NCBI GenBank assembly: GCA_036936605.1
Contig: JAUPFV010000004.1
Coordinates: forward strand, 293,674,009 to 293,738,008
DNA length: 64,000 nt
Direction of reading: 5' to 3'
Source of the DNA: Limnanthes douglasii subsp. nivea
Lineage: Eukaryota > Streptophyta > Magnoliopsida > Brassicales > Limnanthaceae
In this document: piece after piece, positions 22,453 through 34,560 of the stretch
How the letters are laid out: each line of letters starts with the position of its first letter
Numbering within the stretch: position 1 is the first letter of the stretch
Made by a program: the position numbers and the translations under genes
The notes under the pieces: generated by a model
The model's input: only the letters and a program-made list of their open reading frames with translations
Databases searched by the model: none
What the model was told of the DNA's origin: nothing

Positions 22453-23225
22453 TTACCATTACCTTTACATGATTTGCAAATTATATAGTTAATGGATAAT
22501 TCTTGAAAGGGTAGACTATTTTCTACTCCATCAAGGTTGTAATCATCCCATTATTCAAGGCCTGATATTTTTTCATTTGTTAGAAAGCATCACAAAAAAC
22601 CCAACTTGATGCTAGTAAAAAGGTCTAAACATAGTTACAAGAGAAAATTATTATTGAAGCTAGAACGTGATGCTAAAACTCCTGCTGAAGAGAAACTAAA
22701 AACCAAGTTGCGAGCCAAGAAGATAACCAAATTTAAACTAAAAATGAAGTTATTTCAATTTTTTTCAGTGGCATACAAACAACGTCTTAATCTAACTTTT
22801 GCTACTAGATTATATGCTTTTCAACAAGAATTGAAAATTTTGGCCGCGAAGTTGAAGGAGGAGCAAAGTGTTCAGGTTACCGAGTAAACTAATTATTATA
22901 AGTTTATGGTTGGAGCATTATCTGAGCAAGATAGCTTAAAACAAGACTTTGATGCATTTTTAGATGAAAATATTAACCTATAAGTAACATTGCATATTAA
23001 ATTATCCATATTGGTTGAAAATGCAACAAGATTTCAGACAGAATTGATAGCTTATTCTTATAATGCTGTATGCAAGGCCGCGTTTGCTTTAGTACTTAAA
23101 TTTCACGATAAGCATCTTGATATAATCTTGGATGAGATGTGGAATTATTTTTCAAAGAAAGATAAATCTCTCAGTTGTCCTTGTAATGATTCTCCAAAGC
23201 CTCTTGTTAGATCTCTAAAATGAGG
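22453..23225 (+). pseudogene. Accessory antisense gene of the Tat relic, 3' part
   Basis: Continuation of 18740-21003 beyond the transposon. 22606-22887 encodes a lysine-, leucine- and glutamate-rich stretch with heptad character (LKLERDAKTPAEEKLKTKLR). 22990-23223 ends with ELIAYSYNAVCKAAFALVLK then FHDKHLDIILDEMWNYF, which matches the C-terminal block of the other copy (VYANNVIDSQ...MYAKVKSDMVLLFHEKFPKR...LGDLWTFV). The order coiled coil then C-terminal block is therefore conserved between two quite diverged elements. Two stops lie inside. Confidence 0.75.
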
Positions 23226-24285
23226 TTATTGTATCACTGATGTTCTGAAAGAACTGGATGAATTTTTTGTTGCCAACATTAGTTATTCTTCTTATCTGAT
23301 GATGTTTTTAAAAGAGGTAAACCTTTATTGATAGTACATCCTCGTATACCAAGCCAAACTCATCTAATTGATGATGTTGAATCTATAGCTTCTCTTATAG
23401 TTAGAAATACTTTTCTATTTTGTTCAACTGAAAACGTTCCTCCAAATTTTTATATAACAAAATGTGTTCTAATTTCTTTAAACGTTTGCCGGCTCAGGTA
23501 GGCAAAATGATGCGTCATAATATGCTCTTATATCATATTTTATGTTTTATTTTTATGTTGTGATCGTTCCAAACATTTAGTTTTTTCTTATGCTGCGAGC
23601 CAAGTCCTTTTTTAAGGCGTAATATTTTAATCTTTGAAGTGAATTTATTCACTTATGGTTATTTCTTTGTTTTCTATTCATTTATTTATTCATAGTTACC
23701 ACTTTGTAATTTTCCCATTAATTTATCTTTCTATTTGAAGCGAACAACTTCACATGTAGATGTATTTTAAGAAACACGTCGGTTTCTTTTTCGTGTTGTA
23801 TTTAGAGTATCCAATACTATTTTATAATTTTTGAAAAGTTCACGACTCCCTTTAGGATTTCTCTTAAGAATTATCATATAACTTGCAAGGAATTTATGGA
23901 TTCTTTGAAGTACCGAAGGCTTTGTCTTGATCTTATTTTTATTTTTATAGGAGATGTTGGAGTTTATATTACTTTTTCATTTCACTGAATCCTTAAATTA
24001 GCTTATTTGTTTTAGCAAAATTTTTATATACGACTCTTGAGTTTAGCAGAATTCTTAGATTCACTAATTAATTTATTTTAGAACAATCTTTAGATTTATT
24101 GCTTGGTATATTTTTAAAGAATTTTTAGATTCACTCTTTGATGCATTTTAGTAGAATACTTAGATTCACTCCTTGTAAAATGGCACATTGTATGTTGTAA
24201 ACTCAATTTATTAATTATTAAATGTATCAGATCCGAGTACACCTGATATGTAAACAAAATGATTTAATATGTACAATAGATAAAT
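23226..24285. other. Low-complexity DNA with short repeats
   Basis: AT-rich spacer between accessory gene and integrase relic. At 23985-24175 a motif like TTTAGCAGAATTCTTAGATTCACT recurs about four times at roughly 60-base spacing. No frame of note. Confidence 0.5.
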
Positions 24286-24289
24286 AAAG

Positions 24290-25230
24290 TAGTCGTAGCT
24301 TATGGATAATAATAAAGCTTAATATGCTTTATTTCTATCAAAATGCCAAAGTTGCTTTCCTTTCTCATTCATAGTCGATATGTTCATAATTTTACCTTAG
24401 CTTCCAGAGTGTACGGGGCTTCCCAATTTAGACATAACTTGCCAAGTTTGTTTTATTTTGTGTCTATGAACACTCTTCGTTGGAAATCACAACTTCTGAA
24501 TGAGAATTTAGAGTTATATGTGTTGCGTATTAGAGCTTTATAATTCTATGATCGGAGGTGGGTTTTTACTATTTTTCTTCCGCTACGTCAAGTTCACATT
24601 ACCATGCTTCTGAATTGCTTCATTTTTTAGATGCAGTGAATCTATATAAGTGCATAACTGTTTTGGCTGGTATGACTGCTTCCATATCGTAAACTAGTGA
24701 AAATGACGTTTCACCAATTTTTGTTCTTAGAGTGGTTATGTGAGACCAGCTGACTTCTTGTAGAAATGTTGGCAAGTTTCCTACTGCTCTTTCTAACATT
24801 TTTTTTATTCTTTTGGATATGATTTGGTTGGTAACTTCTACATCCCCGTTAGCTTATGGATGAAAAATGGTAAGAAATGTTCTGTTTTGTACTTTTATTT
24901 TCACATAACCATGAGATTTTATCTTCCTAAAATAGATCTTGTATCTTGTATGATGATCCTTGGTACTTCATAGCACCAACACATTTTTTTACTAAGAATT
25001 TAACTACTTTATTTGATGTGATGTTTGTCAATGCTTGAGCCTCTACACACGTGATAAAGTAATTATCTACTACTATTATAAATTGTCTCCCTACATAAGA
25101 TTTGGGAAGAGGTCCTATAATATTTATCCTCATCTGTCAGATATAATTGCTTCAGATTTTGTTTACAAATCTACAGTTAGGATTTGTATAAAGTTGGAGA
25201 ATCGTTGACATGTATCATAATGCTTGACTT
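24290..25230 (-). pseudogene. Tat-type gypsy integrase relic
   Basis: Minus-strand gypsy integrase in several frames. Order seen: YDTCQRFSNF (zinc-site end), INIIGPLPKSYVGRQFIIVV with DNYFITCVEA (first catalytic D region), ANGDVEVTNQIISKRIKKML (third acidic residue kept, in the NGxxE context), then SFSLVYDMEAVIPA. The second catalytic D (TDNG context) is not readable. Residues beyond resemble the integrase tail to about 24290. Its accessory gene lies downstream on the opposite strand. To the right it abuts a copia relic. Confidence 0.85.
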
Positions 25231-25449
25231 TCTTATTTGCATCCTCCGTTATTCTGAGCTGGTAATTGACTAGAATGATAATTTTTGTAAGGTTTTAAAT
25301 CCGCAATGCACACTTCTTTATCCATCATGAAGCTTTTTAGGTATAAAGATCGTTTCGTCTGGACTGAGATACCTAAGTAGGGGGTTTGGTGAATCTTCTT
25401 TATATTATATCTAAAATCCATATAAATCTATCACAATTTATTTTTATTT
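25231..25449 (-). other. Junction between gypsy and copia relics
   Basis: A 62-codon minus frame (25233-25421) without recognised motifs. The switch from copia RT sequence on the right to gypsy integrase on the left occurs here, so one relic was probably broken by, or joined to, the other. No LTR end is visible. Confidence 0.35.
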
Positions 25450-27384
25450 TCCTTGCATATATCTTACTTTCGGGTAATATTCCTTGGATCACGATCATAT
25501 CTTGGAACTCAGGATCAAATCTAGAAACAACGATATGAAAACCCTTATGAAGTTTGTTTCACAACCAATAAAAAAATCTCATTGAAATCAACACCCTTCT
25601 TTTGTGTAAAGCTCTTAACCATGAGCTTAAATCAAAACCATTAATACTTGGATCCTTCTTGAATATTCATTTACTCTCAACCAACTTATGATCTTTCAGT
25701 TGCTTCACTATTATTGATAACAACATATTTTGGGTTTAAGAACATATCCATATATTTTAATTGATAAAGCATAACTAGTTTCATCAGTAAAATCATATCT
25801 TTATGATTGTTTGCTTGGTATCCGTCCTCTATCTCTCTCTAGTTGATAACTGTCAAGATGAAGTTGCTCTCCCGTAAGATCATCAAAAGGCATTGAAACA
25901 CCAGACCCTGATTCATATTTGTACTCACGAAGTGGTTGAACTTCTTTTGTATGACCCGATAAGTTCGTCTTCTTCAGCATAAACATCTCCAGCTTCACTT
26001 TGTAGATCAGCTATATCATTAACTTCACATATCTTCCCGATAAATACTAGGCCGAGTCTCTTCAGTATTCTTCAATGGAATATCCTCCTTATTGAATATC
26101 ACGTCCCTACTTATCAAAGTCTTCTGACGTCCAGCTTCAAGGCATCACAACATATACATTTTTAATCCTTTTGGATAACTAAGGAATAAATATTTTTTTT
26201 GTGTTATTGGCATAAGCTTATCCTGCTTCACATGTGCGTAAACAACATTCAAAACACTCTAAAATGTTCTAGCTTATATTTTGCTCCAATACTGACATCC
26301 AGAGGATAAAGAAACTGAAGGGTCATAGATGGACTCATGTCTATGATATATGCAACGATTATCACGACTTCTCCCCAGAACCTTCTACCCATTTCAAATG
26401 TATGAAGCATACATCTAACCTATCCCTACAAATTTTAATTCATTCTCTCAGAAATCCCATTTTGTCGGGGAGTCCTATTTATAGTTTGATGCTTAGCAAT
26501 ACCAACATTTACACAATAATTAGCAAACTCATTATTCACATATTCCAAACCATTATAATCCTGAAGATGTATTTTCTTGTTTTGATTCTCAACCGAAGTC
26601 TTCCACTTTATAAAGGCAACAAATGGTTCATATTTGATCTTCGAAAGTATAACATGTACTTTTCTGGAATAGTCTACAATCAATGATATAAAGTACCTTG
26701 CACCATCTATGGTAGGTACCCATACCGGACCCCAAAGGTTTGTATGAATATAAACAAGTATAGTATTAGATGTTTGGTTGTTGGGAAAAGAATTTGCCTT
26801 CTTTCTCTAACCTAAATCACAACTTTCATAAAAGCTCAGCTTTTAAACTATAGAACCATCTAACAACCATTGTTTACTTAGTTCAGTAAGTCCATTCTCG
26901 CTTAAATTCCTGAACTGATGATGTCACAACCTGGTAAAATTCTTCACCATATTAAATATACCCTCTACCTCTATAGATATTTCGAGAACTAACACACCAA
27001 TAGTCCTATTGCCTTTCATATTAACAAGGGAGCCTTGCAAGACTCTAAGTCTGCCATATCTACCCTTATAGATAAACCCTTTCTTATTTAACATACTAAT
27101 ATAAAGACGATTACGTATAAATTCAGGTATATAGAATACATTGTTCATCAATATCTAAGGTTTTGTAGTTAACTTGAGCCAAACTGTTTGAATCCATTGA
27201 TATCATAAGACTCGTCATTCCCGAGGATGACCCTTCCACCATCAAACATTTGTAGGGCTTCAAACCAATGATTATAAGAATTCATATGGATGAATATATT
27301 CGAATCCAACACCCATTTATCTTTATGCCTACATAAATAAGAATTCATTAACCCATAAGCGTACTTACAATCATTAGACACCAT
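25450..27384 (-). pseudogene. Copia pol relic: protease, integrase, part of RT
   Basis: Minus-strand copia pol in separate frames. 27169-27384: protease region WVLDSNIFIHM (the family has D-S/T-G; here G is N) then RVILGNDES. 26924-27151: GAG_pre-integrase block NNVFYIPEFIRNRLYISML. 26435-26820: integrase, TNLWGPVWVPTIDGARYF, DYSRKVHVIL, DYNGLEYVNNEF and TPRQNGISERMN, so the middle acidic residue and glutamate contexts are partly kept. 25801-25998: linker. 25450-25790: start of RT, with FKKDPS, a KKGVDFNE-like stretch and IVIQGILPESKIYA. The rest of RT and RNase H is missing. Confidence 0.85.
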
Positions 27385-28150
27385 TACAGCATCTCCGGCT
27401 TTGGTCTTTTGATAATTGTTGTTTGTTTTCCATTCTTCAGACAGTTCAGACTAATATGTCATTTCTTCTTGCAGGTTCAACATATTAATTTTGAACCTGT
27501 CCCAGTCACTTTGTATTTTGACCGAGATTTTCCTCCTCTCTTGCATGAGTTTTTTTTACCGACCTCTCATACTTAGTTTGTGCCTTTCAGAGTTACCTTT
27601 GAGAATATTATTTTTTATTAAAATCTTTGGATTTCATTACACTCTTGACCTCGCCAATCGTAAGAGAGTCTTTCTCGTAGAGCATTATATCCATGAAGTA
27701 TTCATACTCATTCGACAAAGAACTACGAAGGATAGATACTTGGTTCACCTACTACACCTTCACATCAACTGTATTCAAGTCGAGTATGATTTGGTTATAA
27801 TCATCTAAGTTCATTTAGATCTATGTACTACTAACCATAGACAGTGTGTAAAGTTGTTTTTCATATAAAATTTGTTCGCTACGAATTTCATCATGTAAAT
27901 CAATTCTAGTTGATTCCATATCTCTAGTATCGTAGGCTCTTCAGGTATCTTTCATAGTATTTCATCTCCCAAGCTTAGTATGAGGGCACTATGAGCCTTA
28001 GCCAGTACCATGACATCAACATGTGTAGATTTATCGTCGATATTAACAACTTATCTTTTTTGTACTAGGTAAACCTTAACCTTAATTCTCTAAAGGTTGA
28101 AGCCATTAGGTCCATTAAATGATTCTAGGCTAAGGTTCATAGAACTCATA
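27385..28150 (-). pseudogene. Copia gag relic
   Basis: Upstream of the protease on the minus strand. It opens MSSMNLSLESFNGPNGFNL near 28150, the usual start of a plant copia gag. It continues with a KVKVYLVQKR segment, MVLAKAHSALILSLGDEIL and ILEIWNQLELIYMMKFVANK, all UBN2-type motifs. Several stops. It belongs with the pol at 25450-27384 and the LTR at 28250-28853. Confidence 0.78.
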
Positions 28151-28249
28151 TTTCACGGATTTTGTTTTCAAACAAGATCTACTACCCTAACCTTTAAATA
28201 GACGATCAATCTACTTCTTTTACTGTTGCTCCCCGCTCACCGGGCCACT

Positions 28250-28853
28250 TGTTGGGAAAATCATCGATCTTCCAAAGCAAGAACCAATGTGCAATTAAAG
28301 AGCATTAAAAAAAAAACAGTTTATGATGTTCAAGACGAGCAACAAGTAAAAGAAAACATAATAAAACCAAACACACAAGACAGATTTAACGTGATTTCGA
28401 TCGTGAAGAAATCCTATATCTATGGGGATCGGTCACTTTTTTATTAACAAGTAGGTTACATAAAAGACTCTCAAACATAAAAGACTCAATCACTCTTTGT
28501 TAGAAAAGATGACGTGATTCACATAACCATCTCTTTAGTATTATTCTCCTTATTTATCTCTAAAAAAACCTAAGGCTATTTCTCTCACTCAAAAAATATG
28601 TCGCTCACAAAACTATCACGCCAGATTCTTCGCATAGCAATATCTTCTTTTATTTATAGGTTTAGGGAAAACTCTAATTCTTCGTTAGACACTCCAAATT
28701 AAAACTCATTAATCAACAGTTTTGATAACTCTTAACTCATTATTATACGAAACCTCGTAAAAAAATCTAATTAATATAAAAACTCAATTAATATGAAATT
28801 TAATTAATATAAAAAACCAAAATATAAGAAATAATTAAATAAGAAACCTAACA
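28250..28853 (-). mobile_element. 5' LTR of the copia relic
   Basis: On the minus strand it opens TGTTAGGTTTCTTATTT and closes GATTTTCCCAACA, 604 bases. It includes AATCACGTTAAATCTGTC and the CCCATAGATATAGG block typical of copia LTR transcribed regions. It lies directly upstream of the gag. The expected initiator-Met primer site is not recognisable (TGGCCCGGTGAGC instead). The split solo LTR at 31381-33121 shares its right end. No partner LTR was found to the left. Confidence 0.75.
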
Positions 28854-28967
28854 AGTATCTGTTATGTTCTATATGTGGTATTTTGGTTCAACTCATTTCA
28901 AATCAGATCGGTTTTGGATCAGCCTGTTTCATCCGTACATGTATACACGTTATCTATAATTGTTATT

Positions 28968-28975
28968 AACATATC
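28968..28975. repeat. Target duplication, left copy (AACATATC)
   Basis: Perfect 8-bp match to 29836-29843. Eight bases is the hallmark length for hAT transposons. Confidence 0.92.
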
Positions 28976-29835
28976 TAGGGCTGTTATCGGTCCGGTTTGG
29001 TCCGGGTTTTTACAAAACCGGACCGAACCGATAATCTTATCGGTTTGGACCGAACCGAACCGGTAAGGTTTTGGTTTGAAAACCAAAACCGAACCAAAAC
29101 CGATAACAATCGGTCCGGTTTACCGGATCGACAACCCTTTAAAAAAATTAGTTTGAAACTTGTAACTATTAATCACGTGGTCAGGCATTCAAGTAGTTTC
29201 CCAAGCCTTGGTAAGTGAGAGGGTGTGTTTATGCCTCCTTTTATATAAATTGACACTTTCATCTTCAATGGTAACTATCGAAGTGAGATTCTTTTAAACA
29301 AAACTCATCTTCAATGGTAACTATCGATGTGGGATTCTTTTAAACAAAACTCCAAATACTTATTCTTTCTAAGATTATTCACATTGTCAATGGTAATACA
29401 TTATTTAATTATTGGTTATTCGGCTTTGATATTTTATTATTTTTTATGATTGGTTTTGATATTAAACGTTTAATTATTAAAAACATACTACTAATTTAGT
29501 TATTAATATTTGTCAACAAAGAACTTAAAAATATATATTTCCTAAACTAATCTGTTATAATTTAAAACAATTTTGTTTGTTAATTACAATAGATAAATAA
29601 TTTATTAATCGCAAATTTATTACGACATAATATTTAAAATACATTAGTTTTAGCAAGTTTTTAATAATTTTTTATTTCGATTCCGAATCGGTTCTTACCG
29701 GTTTTATCGGTTCGGTTCCTTATCGATTTTCGGTTTTAAAATAGAACCGCGAACCGGATTGTTAAGATTCAATCCGGTCCTTATCGGTTCGGTCCCGATC
29801 CGGTTCTTGGTTCCGGAGAACTGTTGACCGCCCTA
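28976..29835. mobile_element. Non-autonomous hAT element
   Basis: An 860-bp element with ends TAGGGCTGTTATCGG and (complement) TAGGGCGGTCAACAG, matching the TAGGG-type ends of plant hAT elements, inside a perfect AACATATC duplication. Sub-terminal zones of about 150 bases on each side are packed with GGTTCGGT/ACCGAACC words, with GC-rich inverted blocks such as CGGTCCGGTTT; these are candidate transposase-binding repeats. The AT-rich centre has no transposase. Two near-identical ~40-base repeats with CATCTTCAATGGTAACTATCG occur at about 29260 and 29307. Confidence 0.93.
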
Positions 29836-29843
29836 AACATATC
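29836..29843. repeat. Target duplication, right copy (AACATATC)
   Basis: Identical to 28968-28975. Confidence 0.92.
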
Positions 29844-29849
29844 CAACTA

Positions 29850-31380
29850 TGTTCAATATAATCATGTCATATCTCTTTTATACCCAAGTTAATTATAACC
29901 TACCACTAATGTTTAGGTTTAATAATATACCTTCTTTTAAAGTATATCCCAAATATATCAATAAGTAATATATTATTTGTTTTAACTCTTTCTTTTTAGT
30001 GAAAAAAGAAACTAGTCTCAGCAATCATGATTAGCATTCTCGTGATAAAAGATGAAGGCTTTATATCGTCATATCATATACATACTAAATCACATTGTGT
30101 AAAGTTTTTCTTTTATAATATCTCAGACCTTTATATAACTTTTATTTAAAAACTAGTGATAGACAGTCTAGCAATTTTGAATCTGTTCAAAAACTGGGTT
30201 TGCAGAGTACTATATCAGTCTTGCACATGACAATGTGATATAAAGTCTTAACAAATCTGACCATCCTTCTAGAGAAACCCAAATACATATACCACAAAAT
30301 AGTTTAAACCTCTGTTAATTTCAATGTGATTCAAAAATAAGATTGTCTTATCACTTTGATTAATGAAAAATAATTAATTTTTAAATAAATTAAAAGATAT
30401 TTGGTTTAGGAAGTTAAGTATTTATTTTATTCCAATTCATTTGAACTGGTATTAATTTATATAGAATTACAGAGTTCATAAAATAAAAATATTTAATATA
30501 TTTTAAAATGTTTGCATGGAATGATTAAATTTTCTTTGGTGTTTGGAGCTATAAAGTTTTAGCAAATTATTGTATCTAAGTTGTATTAAATTCGTCCAAA
30601 AAATAGAAGGTTCGTGGATCAGATGAGTTCGTGACAAAAAAATCATGTGTTCGACAGGTTTATAAATACTTTTTTAGTTGGTTGAGTCCGTTCATTTGTA
30701 ACGAGATAGGTAAACCAAACTAGATGGATAAACCATACTAGAGAGGTAAAATAAACGAGACAAAATAAACAACAAAACAAGCCAAACAAAATACGTAAAA
30801 CAAGTTTATCTTTAAACATTGTTTTCCAAACTACGGCGTAAGATCGAGTTCTTCAATACTAAATATAATACGATAATTTTAAGTTATCATTTATACCTTT
30901 TTTTTTTATCTAATCCGGATACATGGTTATATCAGGTTGAATACGTGCATGCGAAGTTTATTATATATATATATTTATCATTTTTCAACTTTAAACAAAG
31001 ATTTTTAAAATATTAAAAATAATCCATATATAAAATTTAAAATTTAAGTACTGTCTTAACTGTGAGCATGTCATTACTATGGTCTGGAAAATTAGTGACC
31101 ACAATCTTATTAAACACTGATGGTCCAATTGGGACCCAAATGCTCATAAACTTGCACGTACGATAAGATAGCCAAGTTCAAGCAGGAGCTGGAGGTGGAG
31201 CCTAGAGTTATAAGTTAAGTATATTATTAAATGACAACCATGTTGATAGATAATTAAGAGTGGTAAACATAGTGATAAAAAAAATCAAACTTATTAGCAG
31301 GTTTAGGAAAAGATATCCACCCCCGACGTAACTCAACTGTCTACTCATTTTTCTTTTCCAGTTAAAATGTAATTCAATAT
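29850..31380. other. No feature recognised
   Basis: AT-rich sequence with scattered short frames only. Confidence 0.5.
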
Positions 31381-31922
31381 TGTTAGGAAAAAATATCCCA
31401 ACAAGATTAGATTAAAACATAACCGGTTTTGTTAGGTTGATGTTTAGTCGTTCCGTGCTAAACTAATACTCGAATAGTTGATGAATACCTATTGAAAAAC
31501 TTATTAAGACATTGGTTTTTATTTTATTTCAAGCATAAAACTAAAAAAAAATAAAAGAAAATAAACTAAACACACAGCAATGGATTTGGTGTACTGTTGG
31601 TCATAAAACATTTTAACATATAAGCACAAAGACACAAAGTCTATATATAAAATGTTACAAGAAGATTCTCAAACACCGAACACTCAATCACTTAATTCTA
31701 TTACAAAACTCTCTTACGAGCTTACAAAGAAACCATGAATATCAAAATGCATATTCAATTGTCTATCTTATATTTCAACTATAATCAAAGTTTATCTTTC
31801 TAAAACCAGACTAGTCGTTTGTTTCTCTTGTTGTTTGTTTATCTCATCGCTCGTCAATAGTGACACTACACCCGCTCGTCAATAGTCACAACTTGTGTTG
31901 CTTAATTTATTTATAGATTTAA

Positions 31923-32955
31923 TGATGATGTGGCGAAAATAAAAGAAGAAACAACGATAGATGAAACCTTAATTCAAGGGTAACACAATGAAACCCTAAT
32001 CTAAGGGTAACTAAAACTGAAATTTTCAGAGATAAAAAATTTATTATTCAAAAAAACTTAAAATAACTTAAGGCATATAAGGCTTTATATAAGAGCTTCT
32101 CAAAACCCTAAATTAGAATACAAGGAAATAAAATAAATATTCTAAAATAAAATAAAATAAAATCTTAATATAATTAGATTTGTTTTGAATAATATAAGAT
32201 ATTTGAATAAAATAAAATAAAATAAAAAAGTTTTGTGTTTTGGACTTTTTGGGCTAGACATCCTCCCCTGGTTGACAAGAATTCGTCCTCGAATTCAAAG
32301 CACCATCACCATCAACAACCAAAATTATTTTATTTTATTATTTTCAATTGTTACATCGGGAATTATAATTGTTGACCTTATCAGAATAAGATAAATTCTT
32401 CTCGAGTATTCTTTATTCAAAGTCACATTGAAGTCATCGAGCTGATGGAAAAAAAATGGTTTCGAAAACTTTTTCATAGCCCGAAGACAACATCCCCATG
32501 TCCAGTTGATAAAAAGAATGGTTTTGAGAACCTCTTTATAGTCTGAGACAGCATCTCGATAAGAAATTTTTACCTTGATCCGACGATTGGTAGAATTTAA
32601 ACTCCTTCTATAACTGGCCAATACGATCGTCTATCGAAACTACTGGTGTGTCCCCGCATACCAAACGATCTTCGAGATCTTCATGACCATAGATGTTGTT
32701 CTCTTCCTTAGACCTTGAATCAAATGAAATCAGGATCCAGAAACATGTTTGTCCCGTAGCAGGAACTGAGGCTCTGATACCAAAGTGATGACGCGACAGA
32801 AATAGAAGAAGAAGCAACGATAGATAAAACCCCAATTCAAGGGTAACATGATGAAACCATAATCTAAGGGTAACAAAGACTGAAATTTTTAGAGATAAAA
32901 AATATATTATTCCAAAAACTTAAAATAACTTTAAGCATATAAGGCTTTATATAAC
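31923..32955 (-). mobile_element. Nested short gypsy-type LTR element (element A)
   Basis: Minus-strand layout: incomplete 5' LTR 32955-32786, primer site TGGTATCAGAGC at 32782-32771, short internal region, purine tract CAGGGGAGGA at 32270-32261, 3' LTR 32260-31923 (338 bases). The LTR copies share CAAGGGTAACA, GAAACC(A/C)TAATCTAAGGGTAAC, GAGATAAAAAAT and GCATATAAGGCTTTATATAA. The 5' copy stops just upstream of its TATA box and so lacks most of U3. The coding end before the purine tract resembles the NSxQPGED-type C-terminus seen in gypsy pol. RT and integrase are absent. Confidence 0.65.
32290..32770 (-). pseudogene. Internal coding remnant of element A
   Basis: Two minus frames (32325-32621 and the lower part of 32608-32835) with no domain I can name. 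The stretch DLEDRLVCGDTPVVSIDDRI has the acidic, spaced-aspartate look of a gypsy gag N-terminus, which suggests a fusion of gag start and pol end after a large internal deletion. Low certainty. Confidence 0.35.
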
Positions 32956-33289
32956 TTAGGAAGAACCATATTCTTTTAACATACACTCAAGATTAAATCT
33001 CATTAATCAACGAGTGTAATAAAACCCTAATATTTTAACATAGAAAGCCTCATAAATAAGAAATTAAGTTTAATAGAAAATTCAATTAAATAGGAAACTC
33101 AATTAAATAAGAAACCCAACAAATAGAAGAAGCATATTTTGATCAGGAATTTAAAGCCAACTCCATCATGAACAAAACGTAGTGTTTCAGCCCAGATATT
33201 CGGCAACATGCTTCGACCCACATTTTTGATATCATGTTTCGACACAATCTCCACACCTTTAGCTCTGTATCACCAAGCTAATTTTTTGG

Positions 33290-33692
33290 TTCCATCAGAA
33301 GTAACCAGCACGATCTTTGATTATGCTCAAATCTTAGGTTTTAGTAGGCTTCTTCTACACCTAAGTCCCATTAAGCATAAAATCACATAGAGAGTCATGA
33401 ATTTTAGCTCATTAAGTATTGACTTACTCACTTTCGGCCCTTAAAATTGGCTGAACTGCTATAATCATATTTTTTAACTACAACCCTTAGTTTCATCTTT
33501 TGGAACCTACTTTGAGTTTAAGCACTTAGTTCAAAATTTATCCTCTAGTTCCATCATTCAACACTTAGTTTCAGCATCAACATCTAGCTTCAGCTACAAG
33601 TTACAAGCTTACTATACCAAGTTACAACTTCCACACCAAGTCAAGCCTTCGTGAGTGATCTTGTCGCATTCAATTTGAGCTTATACTTAACA
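33290..33692 (-). mobile_element. 3' LTR of copia relic D
   Basis: Direct repeat partner of 35520-35918. Shared order: ATTATGCTCAA, CCTAAGTC, TTCGGCCCTTAA, TGAACTGCT, AATCATAT, CAACACTTAG and AAGTTACAACTT-type blocks, GATCTTGTCG, TTTGAG, TATACT. The minus-strand start TGTTAAGTATAAG is at 33692, next to the purine tract GGTGGGGAAT (33702-33693). The left limit is uncertain; sequence from 33122 may still belong to it. Confidence 0.75.
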
Positions 33693-34560
33693 ATTCCCCA
33701 CCTAGGCTCACAATGAATAAATTATTTGTTAACCTAATGCTCCAAGTACTCGTTGTAGACAAACTATCCACTTTCACATCTAGAGTGATCAATTTCCATG
33801 TAATATGTGAATTCTATTAAACTAATCCTCGACTACAGACCAATTTTATGACCTCATACATTTAAGAAGACACTAGTAACATTCATCCGGCCTAACTCAA
33901 GATTAGACCGAACAACACGTGACAACCCATTGTCAAAATCCTTTTGTTGCTCCACAATTTAACATCCAAAATATTTGACCCATCAAACTTTAGCTCAACA
34001 CCCAAACCCAACAACCATTAAATTTCCTTTAGAAAGGCCGAACTTGAACCCATCATAAAAACAACTTCGATTGAAGCACATTTGGATCCATATTTATGTT
34101 CAAACTTCAGCTCAAATCCAACTCTATTTATGGCACATATTACATCTCTATGACGACCGAAAGTCTAGAGGATCGTATTGACGATGATTATAACTGTCCC
34201 AAGAGCTCTTTCACTTTATCTCTCGTTATGTCCAACTGTCATAAGCATAACCTTTACTCTAAGTAAGGTGGTTCATCTTCTCACTTTCTTCTATACTATA
34301 GACTACTTTTCAAAATTCTGCGTTTAGATATACCAAGTTTTAACAATATTTATTCAATGGCATGTTCACTAATAATATGACATTTTCACTCATAGATCTT
34401 TTTTCCGGTACTTCCCAGATTGGATATCCACCTGCTTCGCCAAACACTCAAAGACCTCAAGCCGTATAATAATATACTCATTTCCAACAATAGGTGACCC
34501 TTCTACTACACACTTATTCTTAACTAAAATCGCATCAGTTTGGTTGCCCTACATAACAAA
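33693..34560 (-). other. Internal DNA of copia relic D, pol deleted
   Basis: Between the purine tract and the GAG_pre-integrase block. Integrase, RT and RNase H should lie here; only about 870 bases remain and no such motif was found. Confidence 0.5.

Larger units (their letters stand above)
31381..33121 (-). mobile_element. Copia solo LTR split by a nested element
   Basis: Outer parts 31381-31922 and 32956-33121 together read on the minus strand from TGTTGGGTTTC to TTTCCTAACA, about 708 bases, and resemble the LTR at 28250-28853 at both ends: AATTAAATAAGAAACC(C/T)AACA on the right, ACTCTCTTACG-like and CACTCAATCACT on the left. Flanks are AATAT and AATAG, a likely one-mismatch target duplication. 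The middle, 31923-32955, is a separate gypsy-type unit. Confidence 0.6.
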
